This document shows positions 20,441 through 30,800 of a stretch of DNA of 64,000 nucleotides, piece after piece. The DNA comes from Micrasema longulum (Eukaryota; Arthropoda; Insecta; Trichoptera; Brachycentridae), in the NCBI GenBank assembly GCA_022494885.1, contig JAGVSM010004294.1, positions 1-64,000 of the forward strand, written 5' to 3'. A program made the position numbers and the translations under genes. The stretch's first letter is position 1, and every line of letters starts with the position of its first letter. Under the pieces are notes generated by a model. The model did no database searches, was not told the DNA's origin, and worked only from the letters and a program-made list of their open reading frames with translations.

Positions 20441-22062
20441 TTTTGAATCGCAAAATAGAATATTCCTCGCACTTTCATGAGAGAAAATATAATTATAACA
20501 CAAATGTAAGGTAAAAAAAGCAATCTGTTAATTTCTCTAACATTTTATTGTGCACGCGGAAACATTGATTAACACAACAGAATAGATAAGTAAAGGGTCA
20601 TTAAATAAGAGTAATTGAATTAATGAACTTTAAACTTAAAACATGGAACAACTTTTATTTTACGTAAAACGGATATTTTTATATCATGTTAAATAATATT
20701 TGATGTTTTAAAGATAATGTTAGTTAAATGTCTACTATGGACTTGTTTAATCTGAGATCCAGTTTGTATTAGTTCTCTCATTAGATGAGCAAAGTAGGGT
20801 AAAAAAATTTACTACCCTGGCAACACTAACGAAAAGTTCATTTTGTTTCTTCGACAATCTGACAGATGGAAAAATAATTCATTATTCAATTTTTAGTTAT
20901 GCATTTGTTACATACACATTCATTTGATAATTACACATGAAATGTGATTGCATCCCGTTTCTTTAAGATTCTAGCAGTATTTCTACACAAAGGACACAAC
21001 ACGGCATAGTTGAATTCAAATCAGGATTTTCGTACTAAGCGACGTCTACAAAGAAACGAATGGGTCAAAACGTAAACCTACTCATTTATGAGTTTTTAGT
21101 CGCCTTCTGTTTGATGTGCGTATGCGGTTTCTGGACTATTCTTAATTTTATGCTTTTACTATAATTTTCTTATTTTTAGTGACAAATGAATTGTGTTCTA
21201 CCATCACCACTCATTTTTGTTAACCCACATACGGGCCATACCATTGTGGAATTTTTTGTGTGTAATATGTAATAGTTTTTCGTTTATTTGTAACTAATGT
21301 ATACCAATTTTAAATGCAAAAAAGTTTTTTTTTTTTTTTAATCACTCTCTAGGAAGTAGAGAAGATTCACAATTGCAACCCAGACCTTCATATTAACTTT
21401 TGAAATGAAACTCTTAAATTGTCATTGTGAACCTGTCATGTCAAAGCGTTCTGGGCGTATATATTAAATAAATTAATAGATAAGTAGAAAAGTTGTAAAT
21501 TTTTCAAGTTTGAAAATGTACCTAATTTATACCAGTGCAAAATTGTCATTCTCACAATGTAAGCATTTGTTCTTAGGTCGTAAATTTTCTGCTTGCTTAA
21601 CATTTCGCTTGTACTTAAAACTAAATGGCTCAAAACTAATAAATTTAGTGCAGTTTCCTTGAAAATGTTCCGGAACATTTCTGAATTAAACTTGTTGCTA
21701 CCCTTTGATACATTATTCAGCACACATGGAACGACGTAAATGCAAATTCCCGCTAATTATTTACAAGAGAGAATCGGAGAAATATAGCCCGGGAAGGATG
21801 AAATAGTAACATTATTTTGGAACACACTGTACTTCATAACGTATTTAATTAATAATTTATGTGATAAAGTAGTTTTCGTACCAGAGCCCGTATTACAATA
21901 GAAAGTTAACATAGTTATCTTCAATTGTCTTAAAATAAAATCGTTTTGTTTAACGAAATAGTGAATATTTTTTTTTAAAACATATATTCCTTCATTGTGT
22001 ACATGTAATTTTATTTTTTTATTGAAAAATATACGCATTTTTATCAAGTAAATACGATTTCA
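20441..22062. other. AT-rich stretch, no gene recognised
   Basis: Two minus-strand ORFs of 95 and 96 codons (21436-21723 and 21757-22047) are Leu/Ile/Lys/Asn-rich with no motif. They are compatible with chance in AT-rich DNA. No splice-bounded exon or dispersed repeat was recognised. Confidence 0.4.
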
Positions 22063-22620
22063 ATGGAAAGTCAACAGAAGGGTATTTTTACGTTTTTTTT
22101 TCATTATTTTATTTTTAATATGTCAATCGAAGCTAAACTGGCAGTGCACAACGCAGTTTTAGTCCTTATGTATGGAAGTGAAACATGGTGCTGGCAGAGA
22201 AAGGATGAAAGCCTAGTGAACGCGGTTAAAATGCGATCTCTTAGACGAATGTGTGGGAAATCAATGTATGACAGGGTTACAAATGATGAAATCAGGCGGG
22301 AGTGTAAATTTGAGTCGAGTATAATTAATAAGATTAAGAAAGCGTTTCTGAGATGGTTTGGTCATGAAAAACAAATGGACGATGAAAGAATGGTAAAACA
22401 AGTATATATATGGCGAAAATTGACTGCAACGTGAGACGAAGACGACCAAGGAAGACGTGGCATGATCAGATAAACTGAAATCTTTAGTCTAGTCATGTCA
22501 AAAGCAGACAGAACCAAAGGGCATCTATGACAAGATGTATGAATGTGGAAGAAGCTAGGAATGTATACCAAGATTACGTGTGTGGCGCTCTATTCCATCT
22601 GCCTACCCCTACGTAAGTAA
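22063..22620 (+). pseudogene. RTE-like LINE ORF2 C-terminal remnant
   Basis: The open frame to 22434 encodes AKLAVHNAVLVLMYGSETWC, then MRSLRRMCGKSMYDRVTND and IKKAFLRWFGHEKQMDDERM. After a frameshift near 22420, RRRPRKTWHDQ and TRCMNVEEARNVYQD follow, and the copy ends at CTGCCTACCCCTACG. It is the longest continuous piece of this family here (about 100 residues of one block) and is closest to the interrupted copy at 18.2 kb. The catalytic palm is not present. Confidence 0.88.
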
Positions 22621-23044
22621 TGGATAGTATTTATTTTTTAATTTTTAATAAAAACCTTTATTAGCATAAATAAACAATACATTCAGTAAAAAATGGAACA
22701 CTTAAGGTTGAACTTGCCAACAAAGAGTCTGGCTCTTGTGTTTGGCAAATTTAAATATTTCTATATCATGTAATATATCACTAAGTTACATCGTTTGATT
22801 TGATATCATGGATGAGAGTTGCTGTATCACATAGAAGAATATCAATTTATAGTATATATTACTTACATTATATTATGTACCTTCTATGTAGGTACAAATT
22901 TATAATAATTTTTGTATAGCTTACCTGTAAATAAAATCACAATTCGCTCCTGGTAAACAGAGAGTACATAATATTATATCACTATGTATTTTCATGCAGA
23001 TCTCGCTTCCTTTACTTTTATACGAGTTTACATGCGCGCAAGCT
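22621..23044. other. AT-rich stretch with LINE 3-prime scrap
   Basis: Bases 22985-23040 (GCAGATCTCGCTTCCTTTAC and CATGCGCGCAAGCTGATTAT) look like a minus-strand scrap of the RTE-like LINE 3-prime coding end, comparable to 27.88 kb. The rest is AT-rich. A minus-strand CAG/GTAAG junction occurs at 22924/22925. Confidence 0.4.
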
Positions 23045-23900
23045 GATTATTCTGACTTTAACCTCACCCGATGGTGCATAAGACTCTTTGCGCGTCGGTA
23101 CACAAAATGCTGTGTTACTTGTTTATCTTTTTGAATTAACAAACATTTACGTTAATTTTTCGTATCTATCGTATTCTTCCAGTAACCTTTGATGATTTCT
23201 TTCAATGTATATCATCACTCAAGCCATGCCTTTGTGGTTTTTTTTTGTTTCTGATGGCGTATTTTTTATTTGCAACATTTATTGTAAAAAACAAAAAATA
23301 ACTAATAATAATAAATAAAAATAAAAAATTCTTCTGCACAAACGTAAGGTGATCAGTCTTATGATTTAGGTGCCAGTCTAGGGACAACAAACTAAAGCAT
23401 TGAGGTTATGCTACAGCTTGCCATCCACCCACAGCAGTTATGGAGTCCTAAGGGACTATCTGTCAGCAGCGCATAGAGGAAATGGAGCGAAAATTACCTC
23501 AAAGCATATAAACTGTATGCAGATTTATAAGAGAGGAGGAGAATGCATAGACGGAGGCCAGCACGTCATCCCTACACCTCAGAATAATAATAATAATAAT
23601 AATCAAAGAAAAATAAGACATGTGCAATAAATACCATTAAAAAAAATACATTAAAAAAAAACAAACAGAATATTCCAGTGGAAAAACACTTTTAAAATAA
23701 ATATTTCAAGTTGGCTTGGTCTGGAATCTAATCCGTGATATCAGGTAATCGAACGCGTCAACCATTAGTCTACGCGGCGGACCTACTCGATTTCTTTTTT
23801 TAGAATTTCCTCCTAGGAGCATCCAACGAGTCAAAGTTCTATTCACACTCAGAACTGTATTCCCCATCTGTCCGGATACGGATAATGCCTCTATAACAAG
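23045..23900 (-). repeat. SINE-B, full-order copy disrupted by insertions
   Basis: On the minus strand the order is 5-prime module (GATGGGGAATACAGTTCTGA near 23860; TCGTTGGATGCTCC), tRNA-like head (GGTCCGCCGCGTAGACTAAT at about 23785), body (TGGCACCTAAATCATAAGAC at about 23360) and 3-prime module (GATGGTGCATAAGACTC in reverse at about 23070). Two unrelated pieces split it, at about 23110-23335 and 23400-23690. The second contains an (AAT)n tract at 23583-23601. This copy is the best evidence that all four modules belong to one element. Confidence 0.6.
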
Positions 23901-24020
23901 TGGGTCTTAAATACCCCATCATCTCTTCACACCTAATAACGCTCCGTTTAGCATGACATGGCTTCGAATTCACACTGTTCATTCAAAAATAAATCACTCA
24001 GTGCTAAAGTTCACTGGGTA

Positions 24021-24180
24021 ATTAATGTGCGCGCCGTTGTACAGGGCAATCCGTTACGTCGTTATCCGTTACCCGGTGCCCGTTATTCGTTCCCCGTTCC
24101 CGTTATCCGTTAACAATCGCTATAAAGCTCGCGGCGTCGCGACGCGCTGTCAGCGACGGTAAAAAAACGCGCCCTACTAA
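24021..24180 (+). promoter_or_regulatory. CpG-rich core promoter candidate (TATA plus initiator)
   Basis: About two dozen CpGs are packed into 160 bp in otherwise CpG-poor DNA. A TATAAAG box at 24121-24127 lies 31 bases upstream of the A in TCAGC (24150-24154), close to the arthropod initiator TCAGT and at the expected TATA-to-start spacing. Upstream, CGTTATCCGTTA-type units repeat at 24056-24113. No repeat copy of this stretch was seen in the window. It could instead be a solo LTR or another element promoter. Confidence 0.4.
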
Positions 24181-24234
24181 ACCCGACACTTGAATTTTAA
24201 CAAAAATCGAGTTGTGTTGTTTTAAAATGCAACG

Positions 24235-24273
24235 ATGCAAATGACAGAAACTGCAGCTTATTTATTTTCCGAA
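24235..24273 (+). CDS. Possible first coding exon behind the 24.1 kb promoter
   Basis: An ATG at 24235 with A at -3 opens 13 codons (MQMTETAAYLFSE) that end exactly at a GTATGT donor (24274). An upstream ATG at 24227 gives a five-codon upstream ORF. The frame stays open into the presumed intron to 24429, but becomes Phe/Leu/Ile-rich like chance AT ORFs. The presumed 5-prime UTR is about 80 nt. Support is positional only. Confidence 0.25.
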
Positions 24274-24477
24274 GTATGTGCATTTATTTATCTCTTGTTT
24301 TTCATTCATATGAATAAAAAACATACGGAAATAGGTTTAACATTGGGTATCGTATTTGATACTTTTAAAAAACATTTTTTTTTAAATATTTATTTATTCA
24401 CTCAAATTCATAAAGTCAACGTACAATAATGGTTTTTGGCGTTTATAATAATTTTATTTCTTCTATTAATTCCCCAA

Positions 24478-24745
24478 TCTACACCCAGTGGTGCACAGAG
24501 CACTGCATTGGCATTGCAATCACAGCGTTTCAAGATCGTTTTTATTACACGATATGGTGATCAGTCTTACGTTTAAGGTGTCAGACCAGAAATAATGAAA
24601 TAGTGCAGTCTACTCAGCGAGGCGGATACATCTTCACTATATTTCCTTTTTTTAATTTTTACCTTAAGTAGCCATAAAACCGTCTATGAATACTCGTTCA
24701 GGGTTCTGATTGTGTTTCAAACACAGAACGTATTCATCATCCACC
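24478..24745 (-). repeat. SINE-B copy lacking most of its head
   Basis: Minus-strand 5-prime module near 24740-24690 (AATACGTTCTGTGTTTGAAA), a short head remnant (GTATCCGCCTCGCTGAG), body (CTTAAACGTAAGACTGATCA) and 3-prime module (ending at GTGCACCACTGGGTGTAG). The order agrees with the 23.0-23.9 kb copy. A deletion removed the B-box part of the tRNA-like head. Confidence 0.65.
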
Positions 24746-25114
24746 AGAACATAAAAAAAGGGTTTTTGCTCTTACATTTTTTTTCAATAATACTTAATGT
24801 CATGGAATAAAAATGTTTCGGTAATTAACAGTCCTTGATTATTATCAATATTTTAATTGATACTCGTTTAATTTATTTCATTTAAAAATTAGCCTTCAAA
24901 ATCGCAAATTGTAATTTCAATATTGCACAATTTATAGGTGACTTCGTAAGATATCAAAACTCACTGGCCTTCAATAAATTGGTTAACTACATATCAATTT
25001 AATTATTGTGTTAATTTGTGAATCACTAAGTTATTTTTTAGAGGGTACCCGCAAAGTTTTACTTTTGGCCTAATAAAGCTCAGCCAAAATCAATTGAGGG
25101 TTATCACTAGAGCC
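24746..25114. other. AT-rich stretch, nothing recognised
   Basis: No ORF, splice pair or repeat relation was seen. Confidence 0.4.
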
Positions 25115-25505
25115 CGCCCAGGGCACTGCAGATTGAACAAACACCTTTCTTGAATGAACCTTTCCGAAACTTCTTGATGTAGGTTCTGCAGTGCACATGA
25201 GGAAACTCCTATACACATTATATTTTAATGTGATGCTTTACATCGTAAAAGGAGCCTCATCCTCGGGGATTCCTCGAGGATGTTAAAGAGCTCGCGTTCT
25301 ACTAATAGCCCGATACTTTACGAATCTGGGCTCGGAGGGGGAGATTTAGCAAAATGTAAACTCTCGCCTTCCACACAGTAGCCATGCTCTTTATAGGCCT
25401 GGGCTTTGAGGGCGAGAACTATTGACAGAGACCCGTCACAATCCGTTGCAGTGACGTCAGGAGCTTGTGAAGTACTTACCCCCACCACTAAGAAAAATAG
25501 TAAGA
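25115..25505 (+). repeat. Repeat family D, copy 1
   Basis: Shares an ordered set of blocks with 28490-29010: GAAACTTCTTGATGTAGGTT with CTGCAGTGCACATGA, then GAGGATGTTAAAGAGCTCGC, GAATCTGGGCTCGGAG, GGCTTTGAGGGCGAGAACTA, a GACCCGTCACAAT block and an ACCCCCACCAC end. Much less AT-rich than its flanks. No coding frame, and the element class is unknown. Confidence 0.7.
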
Positions 25506-25639
25506 ATAAGTTTTATTTTAGAATACATGTATTTATATACTCGTATTTGTAAAAGCTAACTTGTCAAAGAACTGAATTTCAAAAAACCTGATATTGCAGA
25601 TTAGTATTATCTTGAAAATTCCCTAACATAACATTTTAA

Positions 25640-25900
25640 TTACAAAATCAGAAAACGTCTTATCACAGTCTCGCTATTAAAGCAAAGATATGCTCAAATA
25701 ATTCAATCTCTCGATTTTCAACGTCACCCGAATTTTTCATTTTCGGACTAAACCATTAATTTTGGCGATCGTGGATTTTATCGGCAGAGATTTTAAGACG
25801 ATAATCTTTATCGGCGCGAACAATAAAAAGCAAATTGATCTCTTTACGTCTCAGAACATGGGTCAGGGTGACACGTATCACTTAAGGTTACATTTTACAT
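25640..25900. other. Unique stretch rich in TTATC/GATAA words
   Basis: CTTATCACAG, TTTTATCGGCAG, GACGATAATC and CTTTATCGGCG occur within about 160 bp, next to TAATTTTGGCGATCG. No repeat copy was seen and no ORF. It could be an intronic regulatory region with GATA-type sites, but the words are short and the DNA is AT-rich. Confidence 0.25.
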
Positions 25901-27289
25901 CTTCAGCGGCGTCACGCCAAAATTAAGTGCTTATAAAAAGTAACAAGTAGTAAAAACTCAATTTTCTTCTAGTCATAATCAATTGACTCAATATGTATCC
26001 ATTGTGTTTAGGTGTGTTTTCCAAATTTTAATTTTACCTTGATGACCTTTAATTTTTTTGAAAACTGCGCACCTGTCATACTGTTTAAAATATTAAAATA
26101 TTTTATTTATTTATGTAAAATGAGACACAGGCATATATTTATATTAATATTTCGCATTACGTAAAATAAAAAAACGATTCTTATCTGCATAATGGGGAGT
26201 GATGTCTTAAAATAATGTGTTTATTTTATTTTTAATTAGTAAATATTTTCAGTATAAATATAAATAACAAAAAAAATGTTCGGTGATTTCAATCTATCAT
26301 GAATACAACTTTTGACTTCTTTCTCAAATATTTTGTATTCCCGCATGCGCTTTATATTTTCTTTGTTCATGTTATTAAAAAAATAAAAATTATGTCTATC
26401 AGTTTCAGTGCACGTCGGTGTTAGCTTTTAAAACCTTGTGCCCTGTCAGTTTATTGGTTTTATATTTTAGCATTACTTCTGTGATGAAGGCGTATAGTAA
26501 AATTTTCATGTTTGTGTAATTAGTGTCCTTAGATTGATCGAGAGTGGTAAAATTTAAAAAACAGTGACAAGAAAACCATGGACTTTGAAGGAACATTGAA
26601 AATTGAAAACGTTCTGAATTAAGGGGTGCTGTACTTAAGGCACCTTATTGTAAATTTATCATCAGAATGATTCAATTAATATTATGTGAAATTACTACGT
26701 GTCGCCTTTTTAGACGAATTCCTATTTAGTATCCTTCATTATGTGAATATATGTAAAAATGTACACAAGCGTACCCTAAATGTTGATATGACCCTTATTT
26801 TCCCGGGGCATAGTGAAAAACAAAGCATACTGTCCACAAACATTTAAGTCCTCTGTATGTATTCATTTTGTTTCCTATTTCTAAGTTATTACGTCATCCA
26901 CACCCGAGGGAATAACCCTTACCATAAATTTATATCAAAAGTTCGTATAAATAAGGGCAAATATGAATCCGAATATTATGTCTACCCTGTTATGACATCT
27001 TTGACCGATTCAATACGATCGTAAAATCCACACGATACGATAAAATAACACGGGGTGCATTGATTTTTGTTGGATTATATCATATATATTTTGCTCGCAT
27101 AAAATAATTTAATAATATCAATTAATTAAGAAAGAATCCATAAATAAATTTTCTTTAATTTTTTCAAAGGAAATAACACGCTGAGCTTCTATTTGAAAAG
27201 CTTATCAGCAGGTGGAGAAGAGAAGATATGGAAGGAAGTTATCAAAAATATTCCTCAACACTTAGACCAATTAAAAAAAACCTTTTTTG
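25901..27289. other. AT-rich stretch without a supported gene
   Basis: Only short AT-driven ORFs (longest 63 codons at 26405-26596, minus strand). A less AT-rich part at 26880-27060 has no frame or repeat relation that I can see. Confidence 0.4.
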
Positions 27290-27378
27290 GATTTTTTTCA
27301 CGTAACTCGCGGGAATAGAACCCGCGACGCCAGTTTCACAGTTGACCGCCTAACCAACTGCACCACGGCGCCTGTCTA
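27290..27378 (-). repeat. tRNA-headed SINE, family C
   Basis: The minus strand starts CAGGCGCCGTGGTGCAGTTG (A-box-like TGGTGCAGTTGG) and has a T arm GCGGGTTCTATTCCCGC that pairs perfectly. The acceptor ends do not pair (GGCGCCG has no partner) and an A-rich tail follows, so this is a SINE head, not a functional tRNA. Its relative is at 43320. Confidence 0.75.
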
Positions 27379-27794
27379 AGACCTCGTTCTAAATAGATCA
27401 AATTTCCATTCCGAAACGATATTAATGGATTTTATTACTATCCGTCTATGCGTCCATGCAACCGTACTTTCCAAATATTTCTAAAAAAAAAATTCTGAAA
27501 AATGCCTTAAATTCACTGTTAAAAATACGGTGTTTTTGTGAAATTAGCTATTGTTCACAGCAATTTGTATGAATGAACATAAAATATCCTTTAATAGGAC
27601 TTCTACAATTATGTAGCGCCATTATCACCCATTTGTCGATAGTTCAAAGGTGTTCTAAATATTATTTTATATAGGTTTTAACGGTAGTTACTGAATATAT
27701 TTTTAAAAATAATAATGAGTTCCACCACTATACAAGTTTTTGAAAAACCGCTAATTTTACTTCAACTATTCATATTAATTTTTGTTTTATAACA
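27379..27794. other. AT-rich stretch, nothing recognised
   Basis: No supported gene, repeat or splice pair. Confidence 0.4.
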
Positions 27795-27965
27795 AGAACA
27801 ACAACAAACCATCACGCCGTTTCCCGTAGGGGTAGACAGAGAAGATAGAACGCCATAACACTCTATCTTGGCATACAGACCTTGCTTCCTCTACATTCAT
27901 ACATCTTCTCATGCACGCACGCCGATTATTCCTACTTTTGACATGTTCATCTTCAAGTATTTGAT
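27795..27965 (-). pseudogene. RTE-like LINE 3-prime end
   Basis: The minus strand encodes the RACMRRCMNVEEARSVCQD-type end (CGTGCGTGCATGAGAAGATG) and closes with ACGGGAAACGGCGTGATGG and a GTTTGTTGTTGTT tail. Matches the end of 3366-3755 closely; severely 5-prime truncated. Confidence 0.75.
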
Positions 27966-28489
27966 TTTATTTAAACTAAAAACCACTAAGGTCTAAATTT
28001 TGTCTTTAAACCATATATGTCACCCTTGCATTTTGTTAAATATTTAAATATACATACAAACGTAATAAAAATTTCAATTTCTACTCAATGCACTTAAAGT
28101 TTTTCTCAGTTTAAAAATTTCCTTAAAAAAATGTTGGTTTGTAACATTTAAGGTTTTCGAAACGAGGTCTTCAATTTTCATTCATACAATAACAAGGGAT
28201 TTAATCTTATAATTTTTTTTTGTATTAACACACCCTTGATTAACCACCACCAACGAGAGCAAAAATAATTTTAAAAGTCTTTGTGGATAGAAGGGTTTAA
28301 AATTGTACGATTAGTTACCTGAAAAAGTAAAGGAAATGGAAAGCATTGAAATATTTCAAATTAATTTGTTAAAATTTTTCCTTGATATTTTTTATATTAA
28401 AGGCAATGTTATTTAAATTTTTTATTGGTTTTGGAGATTTTATGAATTAATTTAATTAGCAAAAATAAATCCACCTTGATTTTACCGAA
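27966..28489. other. AT-rich stretch, nothing recognised
   Basis: No gene, repeat relation or splice-bounded exon seen. Confidence 0.4.
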
Positions 28490-29010
28490 TCTCTCTGAAA
28501 CTTCTAGATATCAAAATGTAGGTTCTGCAGCGCAAATGATAAAACATCTTTACACGTGTTGGGTGAATGTGATACGTTGCGAACTCACGGATCAGAGGTT
28601 CGAGGTTCAAACCTCACTCTACCCCAACTTCATTTTCAGTTTCTTATGGTGAGTTATTTAAAACTTGTTAAAAATGGCCACCAAAATTTAAATACTTGGG
28701 TAAATTATAAGAACGCAAATGTTTCTTTAAAAATAAAAAATCCCGCATCTTAGGGTACACCTAAGGATGTGAGTGCGCTCGCCCTACATCTATCCCAATA
28801 TTCTAAGAACCTCGGCTTGGGTAAAGAGATTATGCAAAAGATATGAGAGCACTCCCCCTTCACTCAATAACCCAGCATTTTAAATACCTAGGCTTGGAGA
28901 GCGAGAATTAACTTACGGGAACCTGTCACAATAGATTTACCATATATACATAGGTTTTAGTGACAATAGAAGTTCATTAAGCACTAACCCCCCCGCCATC
29001 AAAAAGAAGA
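28490..29010 (+). repeat. Repeat family D, copy 2, interrupted by a SINE
   Basis: GAAACTTCTAGATATCAAAA, GTAGGTTCTGCAGCGCAAAT, then after the SINE insertion AGGATGTGAGTGCGCTCGCC, CCTCGGCTTGGGTAAAGAG, GGCTTGGAGAGCGAGAATTA and GAACCTGTCACAAT, ending in ACCCCCCCGCC. The block order agrees with copy 1, so the interruption at 28556-28745 is a later insertion. Confidence 0.7.
28556..28745 (+). mobile_element. SINE-A inserted into family D
   Basis: The head is partly degraded (GATACGTTGCGAACTCACGG) with B-box-like GAGGTTCGAGGTTCAAAC. The body CTCTACCCCAACTTCATTTT and GAGTTATTTAAAACTTGTTA follows, and the tail ends AATGTTTCTTTAAAAATAAA. The family D block continues on both sides. Confidence 0.8.
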
Positions 29011-29034
29011 ATACCTTCCATATTGATACGTTTA

Positions 29035-29160
29035 AATTTCAAACTCACGGATCAAATGTCCGAGGCTCAAATCCCGCTCCACCACAACTTGACTCCCCCT
29101 TTTCCAGGACAAGTGATTTACCAATTTTGAAATTAATAATAACTTAAATAATTGGTTTAT
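29035..29160 (+). repeat. SINE-A, partial copy
   Basis: AACTCACGGATCAAATGTCC, GAGGCTCAAATCCCGCTCC and ACCACAACTTGACTCC correspond to the second half of the head and first half of the body. The first half of the head is missing. Confidence 0.7.
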
Positions 29161-29284
29161 CCATATGCACTATAGTTGGAATACCAATACTGTGTCTTAT
29201 CCAACACTGGTGCTGATAGATAAATTGAACGTACTTATGCAAGAAGCAGCCAGTCTACTATTTGAAAAAAAAGTATATTGGTGT

Positions 29285-29425
29285 TTAGGTCAATTATCAT
29301 CCTCATCAGTGGCGCTACAGCCCGTGGGCTGGCCTACGGGCCCTGGCCTCCTCCAGAATTTGTCTCCATGTGTCCCTACACCCCGCGGCTCTTCTCCAGT
29401 TCGTCAGGCCAATCGCTCGCAATTT
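29285..29425 (-). pseudogene. LINE ORF2 terminal fragment with GATGAT tail
   Basis: A minus-strand frame reads WRRAAGCRDTWRQILEEARA followed by stops. W..D...WR..LEEA is a common end of non-LTR ORF2. The element ends in TGATGAGGATGATGATAATT. The piece is notably GC-rich for the window and abuts, in the same orientation, a piece of reverse transcriptase at 29426-29660. Confidence 0.65.
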
Positions 29426-29660
29426 AAGAAATCATATTTTAATCCCGGGACAGTTATCTGCATTGGCTGATATCTGGGTAGTCTTTTTAAAAATAGTTCC
29501 TGTTGCTTCTACTCCTGCATCTCTTATGGATTTTTCAAGAGCAATATGAAACAACAGGCATGCCAGTGCATCACCTTGCCTTAGACCGTTGTACGCCTGG
29601 AATAGATCTGACTTACTGTTTTGAACCTTCACCGAGCATTGTGTTTTGGACATTGTCATC
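29426..29660 (-). pseudogene. LINE reverse-transcriptase domain fragment
   Basis: The minus-strand frame contains AYNGLRQGDALACLLFHIAL and EKSIRDAGVEATGTIFKKTT, then QISANADN. GLRQGDALA..LFNIALE is the conserved motif of the reverse-transcriptase fingers/palm, and ADN stands where the catalytic YADD box should be. The tyrosine and one aspartate are thus lost. This is the only piece in the window that reaches the catalytic core. The fragment ends soon after, so the enzyme cannot be made. Confidence 0.88.
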
Positions 29661-30149
29661 TTAGCTTTAGCATTAGCTTTTTAAGTCAAGTTTTTTTAAA
29701 TTTTTAGGTCAATTCCACGTTCAGCTAAAAAGAGTCAGGCAACTTTCATGCGAAATAAACAGTAATAATCACCTTTTAAAAATGTCATGATTTCAAAATG
29801 TCTAAAAAATTCATTTGACCTCAAACATTCGGAGGTTTTATGAGATATTAAATCTGGCGGTTTTCTGCAAAATGCATATTTTAAGTTTTGCGGTCAGCCA
29901 GACTTCAAAAAATCACCTTAATTTCTTCACCACATAATTAAACTATGTTTAAAGTTGTTAAAACAAATGAATTGGGTGATTCTTTACAATAAAGTACCCT
30001 TATATAAATATAAAATAATATGATTAATGCATAATAACGTAACATACGTCTGAGTTTTACTAAGACTGACTGTTTTCTTCAAAATGCGCATCTTATGTTA
30101 TCTGGTCAACCAAACTTTAAAAATCATTTAAACCGGTCAAATTATATAA

Positions 30150-30800
30150 ATAACTAGCTGACCCGACAGACGTTGTCCTGCCCGAACGTTGGCTTGCCTT
30201 GAAAAAATACCTTTTATCGGTAAATGGGTACCTAGGTACTTGCTTGTTATTAAATTACAAAACTACAAATTGTTTATATTCAAATATTGACTTTAAGTAG
30301 GTTCATAGTTTAATTCCAAAACATAAAATAAATATTTTTTCAAATATGGCATTCTTTTTGCAAACGTCAAACTCCGGTCTTCTCATTAACATACATGTAG
30401 AAATACGATCTTTAAAAATGTGTTGAATTTAATAATTTTTATTATTACCAAAAATCTTAAGCATAGAAGTTTTAAGAAATTTAAGGAAAAAATCTGATTG
30501 AGATCCACAAAAAACAAATGATGTTTGCAATTATTCAAAAACAAACTTTTTTTGTTCACAAAAAACCAACATCTTACCATTTTTTTGTAAATGCATTCTC
30601 CTCGACTGCAACCTTGGTAGATCGATGAATAAAACATTTATGCTCTTTACTTCTTTTTTACACATTAGATTGAAGATTTTAATATCTACGAACACGCACA
30701 AGGCAAAGATCTATATTTCTCTGATCGCACGTAAATCGGTTAAGCCGTTTAGAAGAAGTTCAGTGACATCACACGTACAGAGGAATTGTATATGTAAAAA
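30150..30800 (+). repeat. Interspersed repeat family P, copy 1
   Basis: Starts ACTAGCTGACCCGACAGACG and TTGTCCTGCCCGAACGTTGG, a terminal sequence I have seen in many insect genomes without being able to name the class. The far end has ATCGGTTAAGCCGTTTAG, AGTTCAGTGACATCACACGT and a GAGGAATTGTATATG tail. An inverted relative occupies 44925-45630 with the same order. Frame fragments such as ARKSVKPFRRSSVTS may be ORF remains. Confidence 0.75.

Noticed and set aside
21436..22047. Two adjacent minus-strand ORFs of about 95 codons as a gene
   Set aside because: Leu/Ile/Asn/Lys-rich and motif-free, as expected for AT-rich non-coding DNA.
22918..22932. Minus-strand recursive splice site (CAG/GTAAGC)
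   Set aside because: The upstream pyrimidine content is only moderate and no minus-strand gene is supported. It serves as a reminder of the chance rate.
29426..29660. Functional reverse transcriptase
   Set aside because: Only a short fragment; the catalytic box reads ADN instead of YADD and the surrounding domains are missing.
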